A stretch of DNA of 64,000 nt, taken from the NCBI GenBank assembly GCA_900545705.1, contig URAK01000002.1, positions 1-64,000 of the forward strand. The letters are read 5' to 3'. A model generated the notes under the pieces. It worked only from the letters and a program-made list of their open reading frames with translations. It did no database searches and had not been told where the DNA came from. This stretch comes from an uncultured Opitutales bacterium (GTDB lineage: Bacteria > Verrucomicrobiota > Verrucomicrobiia > Opitutales > Intestinicryptomonadaceae). Each line of letters begins with the position of its first letter. Position 1 is the first letter of the stretch. Made by a program: the position numbers and the translations under genes. Below, piece after piece: positions 25,541 to 34,319 of this stretch.

Positions 25541-26905
25541 ATGAGAAAAATAATCCTACTGCTTAGTGTCTGCGCGCTGCTATGCGGCTGCAAAGAACAA
25601 TCTGCGGAGAAGAAATTCACCCGCAATAACGATATAATCCAAAATCCCGGGCAAGGCTGGATGTCAATAGGCCGGAAGATGGATCCGAAACTGCCGTACG
25701 GCTCGCGCTATGTGCGCTTCCACTGGGGAAGCCTTGAACCCGAAGAAGGCAAATACAACTGGGAGCCCATAGACAATGAAATAGAGCGCGCGGAAAAGCT
25801 CGGGATTCCGTTCTCCTTCCGCGTAATGTGCGCATCGGCGCACAGCGCCACCCCATATGCGTCGCCTGAATGGGTTTTTAAGGAAAAAGGCGCAAAATTT
25901 GCAATGTTCAAAAACGACCCCAACGGAGACTCCTCTACGGGCGATACGAGGTTTGAGCGCGTCACTCCGATTTTTGAAGATCCCGTATTTATAAAACTCC
26001 ACGCGCGCTTTATAAAAGCCCTCGCCGAAAGGTATGACGGCGACCCTCGCATATCCACGATAGACATAGGCAGCTACGGCAACTGGGGCGAGTGGCACAC
26101 GTTCGGCCTTGGAATAAAGCCCGCCCCGCTCGAAGTTCGAAAGCAGTACGCCGACATGTACCTGGACAATTTCAAGAAAACCGACCTCGTATTTATGACT
26201 GACGACGCCGTTGTCCTCAAATACGCAATAGGCGACGGCGAAGGCTCGCGCGTGGGCCTGCGCCGCGACGGCGTGGGCGGCGAAGGCCACTACGACCACT
26301 GGATAGGAAAAGGCAAATACCTCAAAGCGGGTGTCACAAAAATGGGGGACGTATGGAAATACAAGCCGATGCTGTTTGAATGGTACGTATGCTATCCCGA
26401 CATGTTGAAGAGAAAATGGCCGCTTCCGAAAGCTGTCGATTTCATACTATCCAACCACGCATCTCTCGTTTCTGAAAATCTCAGGCCATCGTCAGTCCCC
26501 GCCGAAGAGTACGCGCAGGTTGAGAAGATTTCTCGCGGAGTGGGCGCGCGCATATTTGTCGACGCCGCAAAAGCCGCATTAGGCGGCGGAAAGCTAAAAG
26601 TCTCCCTCGAAGGCGAGAACGGAGGGATTGCGAGGATATCCCTTCCCTACGAGCTTGTCTACGAGCTGCGCGCACCCGACGGCAAAACTGCGGCAACTTT
26701 TGTATCAAAGGCAGATCCCACAAAATGGCTGCCCGGCAAAATATCAGCGTCCGACGAATTTGAACTGCCCAAAAATCTGCCAGAGGGCAAATACGAACTC
26801 GTCGCGCGCCTCGCCCACAAAAATAAAATTTTCCACGACTTTAAATTCGCCGCAAACGAAGCCTCGAAAGACGGCTCAATATCCCTCGGAGAATTCGCGT
26901 TGTAG
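25541..26905 (+). CDS. DUF4832-type secreted lipoprotein, copy 3 of 3
   Basis: The 454-residue paralogue has a clear lipobox (ALLCGC, Cys near 18). It keeps NPGQGW, WGSLEPEEGKYNWEPID, IDIGSYGNWGEWH and LRRDGVGG. It differs from copies 1 and 2 in the segment after this (EGHYDHWIGKGKYLKAGVTKMGDVWKY region) and in the loop after MCASAHS, so its specificity may differ. Its last ~90 residues are very close to the other two at both protein and DNA level. It ends the cluster, 113 bp after copy 2, and is followed by a strong terminator. Confidence 0.75.
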   Translation: MRKIILLLSVCALLCGCKEQSAEKKFTRNNDIIQNPGQGWMSIGRKMDPKLPYGSRYVRFHWGSLEPEEGKYNWEPIDNEIERAEKLGIPFSFRVMCASAHSATPYASPEWVFKEKGAKFAMFKNDPNGDSSTGDTRFERVTPIFEDPVFIKLHARFIKALAERYDGDPRISTIDIGSYGNWGEWHTFGLGIKPAPLEVRKQYADMYLDNFKKTDLVFMTDDAVVLKYAIGDGEGSRVGLRRDGVGGEGHYDHWIGKGKYLKAGVTKMGDVWKYKPMLFEWYVCYPDMLKRKWPLPKAVDFILSNHASLVSENLRPSSVPAEEYAQVEKISRGVGARIFVDAAKAALGGGKLKVSLEGENGGIARISLPYELVYELRAPDGKTAATFVSKADPTKWLPGKISASDEFELPKNLPEGKYELVARLAHKNKIFHDFKFAANEASKDGSISLGEFAL

Positions 26906-26939
26906 GAACTGAAATTCCCCATGCGCTTTTTTGCAAAAT

Positions 26940-26963
26940 GCCCCCGCTGGGGGCGTTTTTTTT
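26940..26963 (+). terminator. Rho-independent terminator of the DUF4832 cluster
   Basis: GCCCCC and GGGGGC pair across a GCT loop (26940-26954), followed by G and eight T. Confidence 0.9.
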
Positions 26964-27080
26964 GGGGCTTCGTTTCTTCAAACTTGACTTCGCAGGCTAA
27001 GAATGAAATATTGCCGAAAAGTTGTCCCGTCCGCAACTGTGCGGGCAAAATATTTTTTGCAACCCCAAATATAAATTCAA

Positions 27081-28130
27081 ATGCCACTCATAAAAAAACT
27101 CTCCGCGCGCCTTCAAAACCACCCCAAACGCATAGTGTATCCGGAAGGGGCGGATCCCCGAATATTGCAGGCCGCGCGCCAATTTTCAACGCGCAAGCTC
27201 GGAGTCCCAATTCTGCTGGGAGACCGCGAAAAAATTTCGGAGATTGCGGCTGCAATAGACGTGCGGCTCGACGGCATTAAAATTATCGACCCGGTAAAAT
27301 CGGACGACTTTGCCGAGTTGTGCAGGATAATGAAAGCCCTGCCAAAATTCAGGGCCCTCGACGACGACGGCATACACAATCTAGTATCAAATCCGAACTA
27401 CTATTCAACGTTGATGCTAGCAACAGGCCGTGCCGACGCAATGCTCGCAGGGGCTACTACTTCGTCCTCAAATGCGCTGCGCCCGATTTTTCAGATTATA
27501 CCTCTGCAAAAGGCGTTTAAGACGGCAAGCTCTATTATGATACTTTCAACAGGACGCCCGGAGGTCGGGATTGACGGCGACCTATTCCTAGCCGACTGCG
27601 GCGTCATTCCGGAACCGACCGAAGAGCAACTGTGCAATATTGCCTTAACAACCGGCTTGCTTGCTAACCAGCTTACGCTTCAAACTCCGAGAATTGCGAT
27701 GTTGTCGTATTCCTCGAAAGCCTCCACGTCCAACCACCCAAGCGTCATAAAAATGAAAGCGGCAACCGCCCTTGCCCACGAAAAGGCAAAGCGGGATATG
27801 CTCGACATGGAGGTTGACGGAGAGCTTCAAATTGACACAGCCCTAAACCCTGAAGTCGCGCGGTTGAAGAATATTTCAAGCTCTGTTGCAGGGAAAGCGA
27901 ATGTGTTAATTTTCCCCGATCTCGACAGCGGAAACATATCGTCCAAAATGATAAAAGTTCTCGCGCCAGAAATCGAATGCTACGGGCAAATTCTGACGGG
28001 GCTCACAAAGCCCGCGGCTCAAATATCGCGCGGTTCGAGCGTCCCAAATATTTTTGGCACGAGCGTGATAGTCGCAGCCCAGGCTGTCGACCGCAGATTT
28101 ATAGACATCGACTTGGAGCTTCATTCATAA
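27081..28130 (+). CDS. pta: Phosphate acetyltransferase, short form
   Basis: Pta interconverts acetyl-CoA and acetyl phosphate, the acetate-producing branch of fermentation. The 349-residue protein is the short PTA_PTB type without the N-terminal DRTGG part: KRIVYPEGADPRILQAA at the start, RADAMLAGATTSSSNALRPIFQII, IMILSTGRPE, MLSYSSKASTSNHPSV, ELQIDTALNPEVA, and NVLIFPDLDSGNISSKMIK before PAAQISRGSSVPNI. These match the CoA-binding and phosphate-binding regions of the family. The acetate kinase partner is not adjacent, which is unusual. A terminator follows 43 bp after the stop. Confidence 0.93.
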   Translation: MPLIKKLSARLQNHPKRIVYPEGADPRILQAARQFSTRKLGVPILLGDREKISEIAAAIDVRLDGIKIIDPVKSDDFAELCRIMKALPKFRALDDDGIHNLVSNPNYYSTLMLATGRADAMLAGATTSSSNALRPIFQIIPLQKAFKTASSIMILSTGRPEVGIDGDLFLADCGVIPEPTEEQLCNIALTTGLLANQLTLQTPRIAMLSYSSKASTSNHPSVIKMKAATALAHEKAKRDMLDMEVDGELQIDTALNPEVARLKNISSSVAGKANVLIFPDLDSGNISSKMIKVLAPEIECYGQILTGLTKPAAQISRGSSVPNIFGTSVIVAAQAVDRRFIDIDLELHS

Positions 28131-28172
28131 TTCCGGCCCAAGCCAACTATTCCCATAAGTATTATTCCTATA

Positions 28173-28205
28173 AAAGCCCGCAAGGTTTTCTCCGCGGGTT
28201 TTTTT
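28173..28205 (+). terminator. Rho-independent terminator of pta
   Basis: CCCGC (28177-28181) pairs with GCGGG (28194-28198) with A-rich flank before and seven T after. Confidence 0.8.
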
Positions 28206-28285
28206 GTGGAGGTTTCTTATTTTGCAAACGCACCTTTAATAAATTCTGGCACAATCGGGAATTATGGCGATTTTACAATAGAAAG

Positions 28286-28330
28286 AAAAGTTGTATGGCT
28301 AATGCAGAAGAAGTCGTATGCCTAATGCAA
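28286..28330. repeat. Two ~23-bp tandem repeats
   Basis: AAAAGTTGTATGGCTAATGCAG is followed directly by AAGAAGTCGTATGCCTAATGCA with four or five changes. The surrounding 28206-28498 holds nothing else recognisable. Confidence 0.5.
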
Positions 28331-28498
28331 AAGCCGCAATTCTCCACGTCGGTTTTCCGGCAAAATTGTACACCATGTTGCCTCAAAAATTTTTACACCG
28401 GAAATTTATAATATTTATTCGCGCGCAATCGCAGCTGTAGTGTAGTTGCACAATAGCAAAGAAACATTAAAGCGCCGTTAAGAACGCCCGCAATCCGC

Positions 28499-29428
28499 TC
28501 AACCTTGTCCGCCTTCCGCACCACTAGCCTTGGCTTTTGCCTGGTGTGAGGAAGTGACAAGATATACGCCAATAAATACTAGAAATGCCGCGGCAACCTT
28601 TTCCCATGAAAAATTGTCCTGCCCCAAATACACAGCAACCATGGACGCCACAAAAGGCTGAACGTAATTGTACATCGCCATTGTCGTAGGCCTCATTCTC
28701 TTGATTGCCATCGCTATGAGAAGATATGTTATAAAAGTGGCGCCGGCTACGACGTACAGCAACATCGCCAAATCGGCCGCTCCAAAATTATCCTTAAACG
28801 CGTCGGGAGCACAGGTTATCGATGGGGTTATCGGCAAAAACATTATTGATGCAAATAAAAACATCCACTTCATAAGCGTTATCGGCGAATGGCGCGATGT
28901 GAGAGGTTTTGACATAGCAAAATATATTGCGGAAGAAAGTCCGCTAAGCAAAATAAGCAAGTCACCCGACGCCGTGCCTGTAGAATTTACAGCGTGGTTT
29001 GCCGAAAGAATAAGCCATATCGCGCCAGTTGCCCCTGTAAAAACGCCTGTCAGTTTCCTTGAAGTGACTGGGTCTCCCATAAAGAGCGCCGATATTATCA
29101 GAACCATAAGGGGCGTCATTGTGACAATCACAGAAGCGTCCACCGGTGAGGTTTTCCCCAGCCCGTATATAAAGACGCCTTGGTTTAATACCACTCCAAA
29201 AAGCGAAAAAACGAACATCAACGCCAAATCGCGGCGGTCTACCTTGTCGGACTTTACAAAAATCGACGATATCCAAAATAAAATGGCCGCACCCCACATT
29301 CTAAACAAGGTTAACATTTCTCCTGACATACAGTTGGCCACCAAATACTTTGATATCGGTATGTAAATCCCGAAAATAACGTTCGCAGCAAATATGCATG
29401 CGTGTCCCTGCAATCGCTCTTTTGTCAT
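28499..29428 (-). CDS. EamA (DMT superfamily) transporter
   Basis: The 309-residue inner-membrane protein has about ten hydrophobic helices arranged as two five-helix EamA repeats (about 12-140 and 155-290), an internal proline/glycine pattern typical of drug/metabolite transporters (VFIYGLGKTSPVDASVIVTMTPL; AMYNYVQPFVASMVAVYLG), and a short soluble tail. Such proteins export or import amino acids, nucleotides or other metabolites; the substrate cannot be told. It stands alone on the minus strand, convergent with pta and divergent from the PEP-CTERM gene at 29598. Confidence 0.85.
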   Translation of the reverse strand: MTKERLQGHACIFAANVIFGIYIPISKYLVANCMSGEMLTLFRMWGAAILFWISSIFVKSDKVDRRDLALMFVFSLFGVVLNQGVFIYGLGKTSPVDASVIVTMTPLMVLIISALFMGDPVTSRKLTGVFTGATGAIWLILSANHAVNSTGTASGDLLILLSGLSSAIYFAMSKPLTSRHSPITLMKWMFLFASIMFLPITPSITCAPDAFKDNFGAADLAMLLYVVAGATFITYLLIAMAIKRMRPTTMAMYNYVQPFVASMVAVYLGQDNFSWEKVAAAFLVFIGVYLVTSSHQAKAKASGAEGGQG

Positions 29429-29545
29429 TTCTTTAAAGATGAAACTTCCAAGTATTTCCCATGTTTAAAAAGAGTCAAGCAGGTTATGTGTAGTTATCGA
29501 ATAATTGGAATGTTGTTAGATCTTTCTTTTAGAGTTTTAAATTAC

Positions 29546-29574
29546 TTGACAATTTTAGCAATTGCCCGCATAAG
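29546..29574 (+). promoter_or_regulatory. Promoter of the second PEP-CTERM gene
   Basis: TTGACA (29546-29551), 17-bp spacer and CATAAG (29569-29574), 23 bp before the start codon. Confidence 0.5.
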
Positions 29575-29597
29575 TTTTTTTTCAAAGAAGCCTATAT

Positions 29598-30695
29598 ATG
29601 AAAAAGTTATTATCATTTATTATCGTATCAGCAACACTATCACAAATCGCCTCCGCTGCTTATTACGCATACAAGGGAACGGATTCCGACCTTTCCAATC
29701 CCGACAATTATTACATTTTAAGCGATATAAATTCCAATGATGTATATTCAATGGCGCTATACTTATATTCGAGCGACTACGCCGGCGACAACGCCGCAAT
29801 GCGCGCGAACTGCCCTGAACCAAACGGAGGCATAGCAGGCAAATATGCGCAGGCGACAACCGCCCCATCCGCTACAGACATAATCTATTTTCATAGCTAC
29901 AGATTTGCAACTGTCGAAGGTGACACTGTAACATGGGGTGATGAAATTACTTTATCATATCCTATAAGTATAAAAGAATCAACAACAAACGGCGGAATGC
30001 TCATAAGGGGCGGTTCTCCGAGTTTTCTGCTTGGCAGCGCAGATTCTTCGAGCTCTACTTTTGCTATAAATACCGGTGCATTGAAGGTAGGCTACGTAAG
30101 CGCCAATTTTTATATTGCAGAGGGAGCAGCCCAACAGCGTTTTGAAATAAATGTTTCGGGAGATGTTGCACTCAGGGGCGGCAATTCATTCAACTTCGGG
30201 CAATCTGGAGCGGCACTCGACGCGCTCACAGCAAAAACATTTACACTCGAAGGAAAGATGAATGCGTATGTAAGAAGAATAGAAACCTCAGGCGATTTTA
30301 AAATGACTTCCAACGCTTCGATTAACATGTTTCTCGACGACTCAATTTTTAACTGCACCGGTGAAGACGCATTAATAAAAGTAGGGGGCACTTTTTCAAA
30401 AAATGAGACTATGCAGTTGAATTTCGATTTCAACAACGTCGGATATGAGGAGGGGATATACGGAACTTTTAACATTATAAGTGCCGATTCTCTAAGCGGT
30501 TTTAACACATCTGACTCATCAAACGACATCTCCTCGGCGACGTTAGACTCCATATCGGCAATATTTGGAGAAGACGCCTTCCTCCAATGGAGCGGAAACA
30601 ATTTGCAGCTGGTAGTCGTACCCGAACCTTCCGCCTTTGCCGCGCTTCTTGGATTGTTTGCAATGGCATTCGCGTTTAGGCGCAAGATTAAATAG
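29598..30695 (+). CDS. PEP-CTERM sorted secreted protein
   Basis: The 365-residue protein has a Sec signal (MKKLLSFIIVSATLSQIASAA). Its Ser/Asn/Thr-rich body has predicted short strands (about 22-330), and the tail has VVPEPSAFAALLGLFAMAF followed by FRRKIK, a canonical PEP-CTERM. The body contains GTDSDLSNPDNYYI and repeated FNFG/GNSF-type turns that resemble autotransporter-like beta-helix repeats, but no named domain is recognised. It shares no obvious body similarity with the other two PEP-CTERM proteins. It is a single-gene unit with a TTGACA promoter before it and a strong terminator after it. Confidence 0.8.
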   Translation: MKKLLSFIIVSATLSQIASAAYYAYKGTDSDLSNPDNYYILSDINSNDVYSMALYLYSSDYAGDNAAMRANCPEPNGGIAGKYAQATTAPSATDIIYFHSYRFATVEGDTVTWGDEITLSYPISIKESTTNGGMLIRGGSPSFLLGSADSSSSTFAINTGALKVGYVSANFYIAEGAAQQRFEINVSGDVALRGGNSFNFGQSGAALDALTAKTFTLEGKMNAYVRRIETSGDFKMTSNASINMFLDDSIFNCTGEDALIKVGGTFSKNETMQLNFDFNNVGYEEGIYGTFNIISADSLSGFNTSDSSNDISSATLDSISAIFGEDAFLQWSGNNLQLVVVPEPSAFAALLGLFAMAFAFRRKIK

Positions 30696-30707
30696 CTCTT
30701 CTTTCTG

Positions 30708-30742
30708 CAAAAAGCGGAGGCAATTTTGCCTCCGCTTTTTTT
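30708..30742 (+). terminator. Rho-independent terminator
   Basis: GCGGAGGC (30714-30721) pairs with GCCTCCGC (30728-30735), followed by seven T. Confidence 0.95.
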
Positions 30743-31044
30743 ATACACAAAATAATGAATCTCCCGTCCTATGTTCCTATCTCTCTAACATCTTATATTA
30801 TGTAATTCAAAAAAAGCAAAAGTGATGAAAAAATAAAACAAGTTTTTTAGGATATTTTATACAGCATAAATCTAAAATTATTTTCCTTTCGAGAGCTGAT
30901 TTACAGTTTACGATTATCACAAATAAAAAATTTCTCTATTGTAAATCGCGCTGTTTAGCTTCCGCAAAGGACTCTGTGCCGAACGCGTGATAGAATAGAA
31001 TAAACTTGACCACCTTGCCTACTAAGGCGATTATCGATTGAGTT
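30743..31044. other. AT-rich intergenic, no gene seen
   Basis: Presumed promoter region of the lipoprotein-to-waaA unit. TTGACC lies at 31007-31012, 33 bp before the lipoprotein start, but I see no good -10 partner. Confidence 0.35.
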
Positions 31045-31638
31045 ATGAAATTGCTTAAATACGCCGTTTTTTTAGCAGCGCTTGCCGTATCGGCCGCGGT
31101 CGGAGCGTGCTCGTCAGACTCCGGAACAGCCCCAGAAGAGCAAGAGGGCGGAACAATAGGCGTGGATTTCAAAGGCGAGCCTAAAATATCATACGTTCTC
31201 AACCGGTATATATCCGATCCCGAGACGCGCTCAATATACGAAATATTTACCGGCGAAGAAACAACTTACGGGAAACTCGTGATAAGAACGCAACCCGACA
31301 AAAGAGCCGGAATGTATTTTTTTGTGATGTTCGGATACGATCCTGACGACATAGCCCTCGCCTGCACTTTTGAGTTGTCGGTCGATTCAACTGGGGACTC
31401 CAAAACAAAAACCTACAAGTTTACAGTTCCAGAGACTCATTCTGTGACCCGTGAAATAGCACTCGGAGTCACCGGATCAGATTGGCCAGGTCCCGATGCA
31501 AAGGTAAACGCGTGGAAGCTTGTCCTAAAATCTCCCACCGGAAAAATTTTGGCGCAAAAGCATTCTTGGCTGTGGGAAGACGATCCCGATACGGCAGTTG
31601 ACAACAGCATCGAAGGATTGATATCCGGGAAAAAATAA
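31045..31638 (+). CDS. Lipoprotein of unknown function
   Basis: I do not recognise the family. The 197-residue protein has a clear lipoprotein signal (VSAAVGAC, Cys near 22), a short Glu/Ser-rich linker, and a mature part rich in beta-strand patterns (KISYVLNRYI, YGKLVIRTQ, GMYFFVMFGY, ALACTFELSV, KTYKFTVPETH, AWKLVLKSPTGKIL). It may be a beta-sandwich protein of the periplasm or outer membrane. It is 10 bp ahead of the glycosylase gene, so probably first in a unit running to waaA. Confidence 0.6.
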   Translation: MKLLKYAVFLAALAVSAAVGACSSDSGTAPEEQEGGTIGVDFKGEPKISYVLNRYISDPETRSIYEIFTGEETTYGKLVIRTQPDKRAGMYFFVMFGYDPDDIALACTFELSVDSTGDSKTKTYKFTVPETHSVTREIALGVTGSDWPGPDAKVNAWKLVLKSPTGKILAQKHSWLWEDDPDTAVDNSIEGLISGKK

Positions 31639-31647
31639 AAGCATAAA

Positions 31648-32541
31648 ATGCATAAAGATTACGAATGGACTCCCTTTGAAAAACTCGAAGGGATTTCTTT
31701 TAAGAAAAGCGATTTTTGCGAGACGCTCGACGGAGGGCAGTCGTTCACATGGGACAAATTCGACGCCAATAGAAATGAATTTGACGCGGCGTACGAGGGC
31801 GTTTTTGGAGGGAGGGCGCTGAGAGTGGCACTCGACAAATCCGGAAACGTGCACTTTTCATCGCCTGCCGATAGTTGCGAGGGAGCCGAGCAAGCACTGC
31901 TCGAATATCTTGACGCCTCAACCGACTACGCGCCCATTCGCATAACTCTCGAAAAAACCGGCGACGCAAACATTTGCAAAGCTCTAAAAATCTGGCCAAC
32001 GCTTAGAATACTGAGGCAGTCTCCCGCAGAGGCAATAATATGCTTTATTTGTTCGTCCAGCAAAAGGATAACGCAGATAAAGCAGTGCGTGCGCCTTCTA
32101 TCCGATAAACTTGGAAAGCCCGCAGGCGGCGGCAGATATGCGCTGCCTGCATTTTCCGACATCGCAGCAGCCCCCGACGATACGCTGCGCGATTGTAAGC
32201 TAGGGTTCCGCGCCGCATATCTTAAAAAGTCCGCCCTGAAAATTGTATCCGACGGTTTCAATCCCGACTCGCTCCGCGAGATGCCATACTTAGACGCAAA
32301 AAAATATCTGCTGTCGCTAAGCGGCATAGGCGACAAAGTTGCAGACTGCATTTTATTGTTTGGCGCATACCGCCTTGAAGCGTTCCCCGTTGACACTTGG
32401 ATAAGGCAAGCCATGACAAACTTATACTCAACCCCGCAAAACCCAGATAAAATCAGGGAATTTGCCGCCGGAAGATTTGGCAGATACGCCGGGTTCGCCC
32501 AACAGTTGATTTTTGCCGCAATAAGGAAAAATCTGATTTAG
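31648..32541 (+). CDS. 8-oxoguanine DNA glycosylase, OGG1 family
   Basis: The protein removes 8-oxoguanine from DNA and cuts by beta-elimination. It is an HhH-GPD enzyme of the OGG1 type rather than MutM: the GGQSF motif is at 29-33, the HhH motif LSGIGDKVADC is near 224-234 with catalytic Lys230, and FPVDTWIRQ places the catalytic Asp at 249. An N-terminal TBP-like beta domain precedes the helical domain. The 297-residue length fits bacterial OGG1 relatives. OGG1 is common in eukaryotes and scattered in bacteria. It lies 10 bp after the lipoprotein gene and 57 bp before fabZ. Confidence 0.88.
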   Translation: MHKDYEWTPFEKLEGISFKKSDFCETLDGGQSFTWDKFDANRNEFDAAYEGVFGGRALRVALDKSGNVHFSSPADSCEGAEQALLEYLDASTDYAPIRITLEKTGDANICKALKIWPTLRILRQSPAEAIICFICSSSKRITQIKQCVRLLSDKLGKPAGGGRYALPAFSDIAAAPDDTLRDCKLGFRAAYLKKSALKIVSDGFNPDSLREMPYLDAKKYLLSLSGIGDKVADCILLFGAYRLEAFPVDTWIRQAMTNLYSTPQNPDKIREFAAGRFGRYAGFAQQLIFAAIRKNLI

Positions 32542-32598
32542 ACGCAAAAACTATTGTCTAACGTCGAATTTTTAATATAAAATCGAACAGATTTTATT

Positions 32599-33054
32599 AT
32601 GGTGAAAAAGCTAAACAGACAGGAAATTGAGAATCTGATGCCGCATGGCGAACCGTTTCTTTTTATTGACTCTGCCGAGATTGGAATCGGGGAGGCAAAA
32701 ATGCGGTATAAAATCAGGGACGACGAATATTTTTTTAAGGGGCACTTCAAGGACAATCCCGTATTTCCAGGCACGCTGATGTTTGAGGCGATAGGCCAGC
32801 TTGGTGTCCTATATCTGCTCTCTTCGGACGACCCCGCGATAGAAAAGCCGGTTGACAGAAAAAAAATATTTTTTATGTCGTCCGACAACGCCAGGTGCAC
32901 GAGAATCTGCCGCCCCGGAGAAACGCTTGATATTGACCTTAAAGTTTCCCGCATACGCCGGCCGTTATTTTTCTTTGAAGGGAAAAGCTCCGTAAACGGC
33001 GAGCGAGCCGCATTCGTGGAAAAGATCACTTTAACTTTCGATTACAAATCTTAA
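32599..33054 (+). CDS. 3-hydroxyacyl-ACP dehydratase, FabZ-type
   Basis: The 151-residue hot-dog fold protein has the FabZ start MPHGEPFLFID (14-24), the catalytic helix FFKGHFKDNPVFPGTLMFEAIGQLG with His49 and Glu63, and no FabA-type extension. It should dehydrate 3-hydroxyacyl-ACP in the cytoplasm. The next gene, a FabB-like condensing enzyme, starts 1 bp after its stop, and waaA follows, so the pair may supply an acyl chain for an envelope lipid instead of being the housekeeping FabZ; that is inference. No acyl carrier protein gene is adjacent. Confidence 0.8.
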   Translation: MVKKLNRQEIENLMPHGEPFLFIDSAEIGIGEAKMRYKIRDDEYFFKGHFKDNPVFPGTLMFEAIGQLGVLYLLSSDDPAIEKPVDRKKIFFMSSDNARCTRICRPGETLDIDLKVSRIRRPLFFFEGKSSVNGERAAFVEKITLTFDYKS

Positions 33055-33055
33055 A

Positions 33056-34318
33056 ATGAGCAAAAGAAACGTCGTAATAACAGGATTGGGCTTCATAACA
33101 AGCATTGGCAACGACAGGGAAACTGTCGCCGACAGCCTCATAAACCTCAAAAACGGCATCGAAGTGTACAAGCAGTTCGACGACCCTAAAATTCCCGCGA
33201 AATGCGTCGGAACAATAAAGAATTTCGACACCGAAAGCTGCGACCCCGAAGACTGGACATATCCTCCTGAATATCGCGTTCGCCGCGATGTGCTGAGAGG
33301 CTTTGCGCCGCACTGTTTATACGCTTACTGCGCAATGGAGCAGGCAATAAAAGACGCCAATTTATCCCCCGCCGAAATATCCAATATAATGACTGGCATG
33401 TACACTGCCTCTGCTGGCTCCTCCGGAATGCTCTACCATCATATGCAAAAAATGGACAAAGTCGGGGCGCTGCGCTGTTTTCCATTCGCGATAGTATGCT
33501 CAATAGTAGGTACGCTTTCATTCAATTTGGTTTCGGCATATAAAATCAAGGGCGCAAGCTGCGGATTTGCTTCAGCCTGCGCGAGCAGCGCCCACGCCAT
33601 GGGATTCGCATACGACGAAATAGCAAACGGCCGCCAAGACAAAATGTTTGTCGTAGGCGGCGAAGACGGCAATATGCGCACGCTCCTTCCGTTTGTCGGA
33701 ATGAGGGCCCTAAGCATGAATCCGGATCCGCAGACAGCGTCGCGGCCGTTCGACAAACATAGGGACGGCTTTGTCGGTACGGGCGGCGGGGTTGTTGCCG
33801 TTCTTGAAGACGAGGAGAGCGCCCTGAAGCGCGGAGCCAAAATTTATGCGCGCATGCTCGGCTGGGGACAGGCGAGCGACGGCTACAATGTTGCAATACC
33901 GCAGCCGGACGGCGAAGGCGTAATCCACGCGATAAAATTCGCCCTTGCAAGCTCGGGCATAAGCGCGGACGAAGTCGATTACATCAACGCCCACGCCACC
34001 TCTACCCCAATGGGCGACGTCGCCGAATTGAAGGCGATAAAATCGGTCTTTGGAAGCAATGCGAAAGCAATGATAAGCTCGACAAAAGCGATAACCGGGC
34101 ATGGTTTGTCGCTGGCAGGGGTAATGGAGGCTGCATTCTGCGCGCTCGCGATGAAGGAGGGCTTTACACCAGGCTCGGCGCACATCTCTGAACTCGATCC
34201 GGAAGCCGAAGGGCTGAACATCATCACTAAAACGCAAATGACGGCACCCAAAACGTCGCTTTCGCTTTCGAGCGGATTCGGCGGAGCAAATGTTGCGATA
34301 GTTTTGCAAAAAGCGTAA
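33056..34318 (+). CDS. Beta-ketoacyl-ACP synthase I-like (FabB-like)
   Basis: The 420-residue thiolase-fold condensing enzyme has the Cys-His-His triad of KAS I/II: Cys175 in SACASSAH, His313 in NAHATSTPMGD, and His349 in TKAITGHGLSLAG. The end resembles FabB (ISELDPEAEGLNIIT ... SGFGGANVAIVL) more than FabF. It elongates acyl-ACP by condensation with malonyl-ACP. Its place between fabZ and waaA, with 1-bp spacings on both sides, makes a tightly coupled trio. An unsaturated-lipid role like FabB is possible but FabA is absent. Confidence 0.83.
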   Translation: MSKRNVVITGLGFITSIGNDRETVADSLINLKNGIEVYKQFDDPKIPAKCVGTIKNFDTESCDPEDWTYPPEYRVRRDVLRGFAPHCLYAYCAMEQAIKDANLSPAEISNIMTGMYTASAGSSGMLYHHMQKMDKVGALRCFPFAIVCSIVGTLSFNLVSAYKIKGASCGFASACASSAHAMGFAYDEIANGRQDKMFVVGGEDGNMRTLLPFVGMRALSMNPDPQTASRPFDKHRDGFVGTGGGVVAVLEDEESALKRGAKIYARMLGWGQASDGYNVAIPQPDGEGVIHAIKFALASSGISADEVDYINAHATSTPMGDVAELKAIKSVFGSNAKAMISSTKAITGHGLSLAGVMEAAFCALAMKEGFTPGSAHISELDPEAEGLNIITKTQMTAPKTSLSLSSGFGGANVAIVLQKA

Positions 34319-34319
34319 G

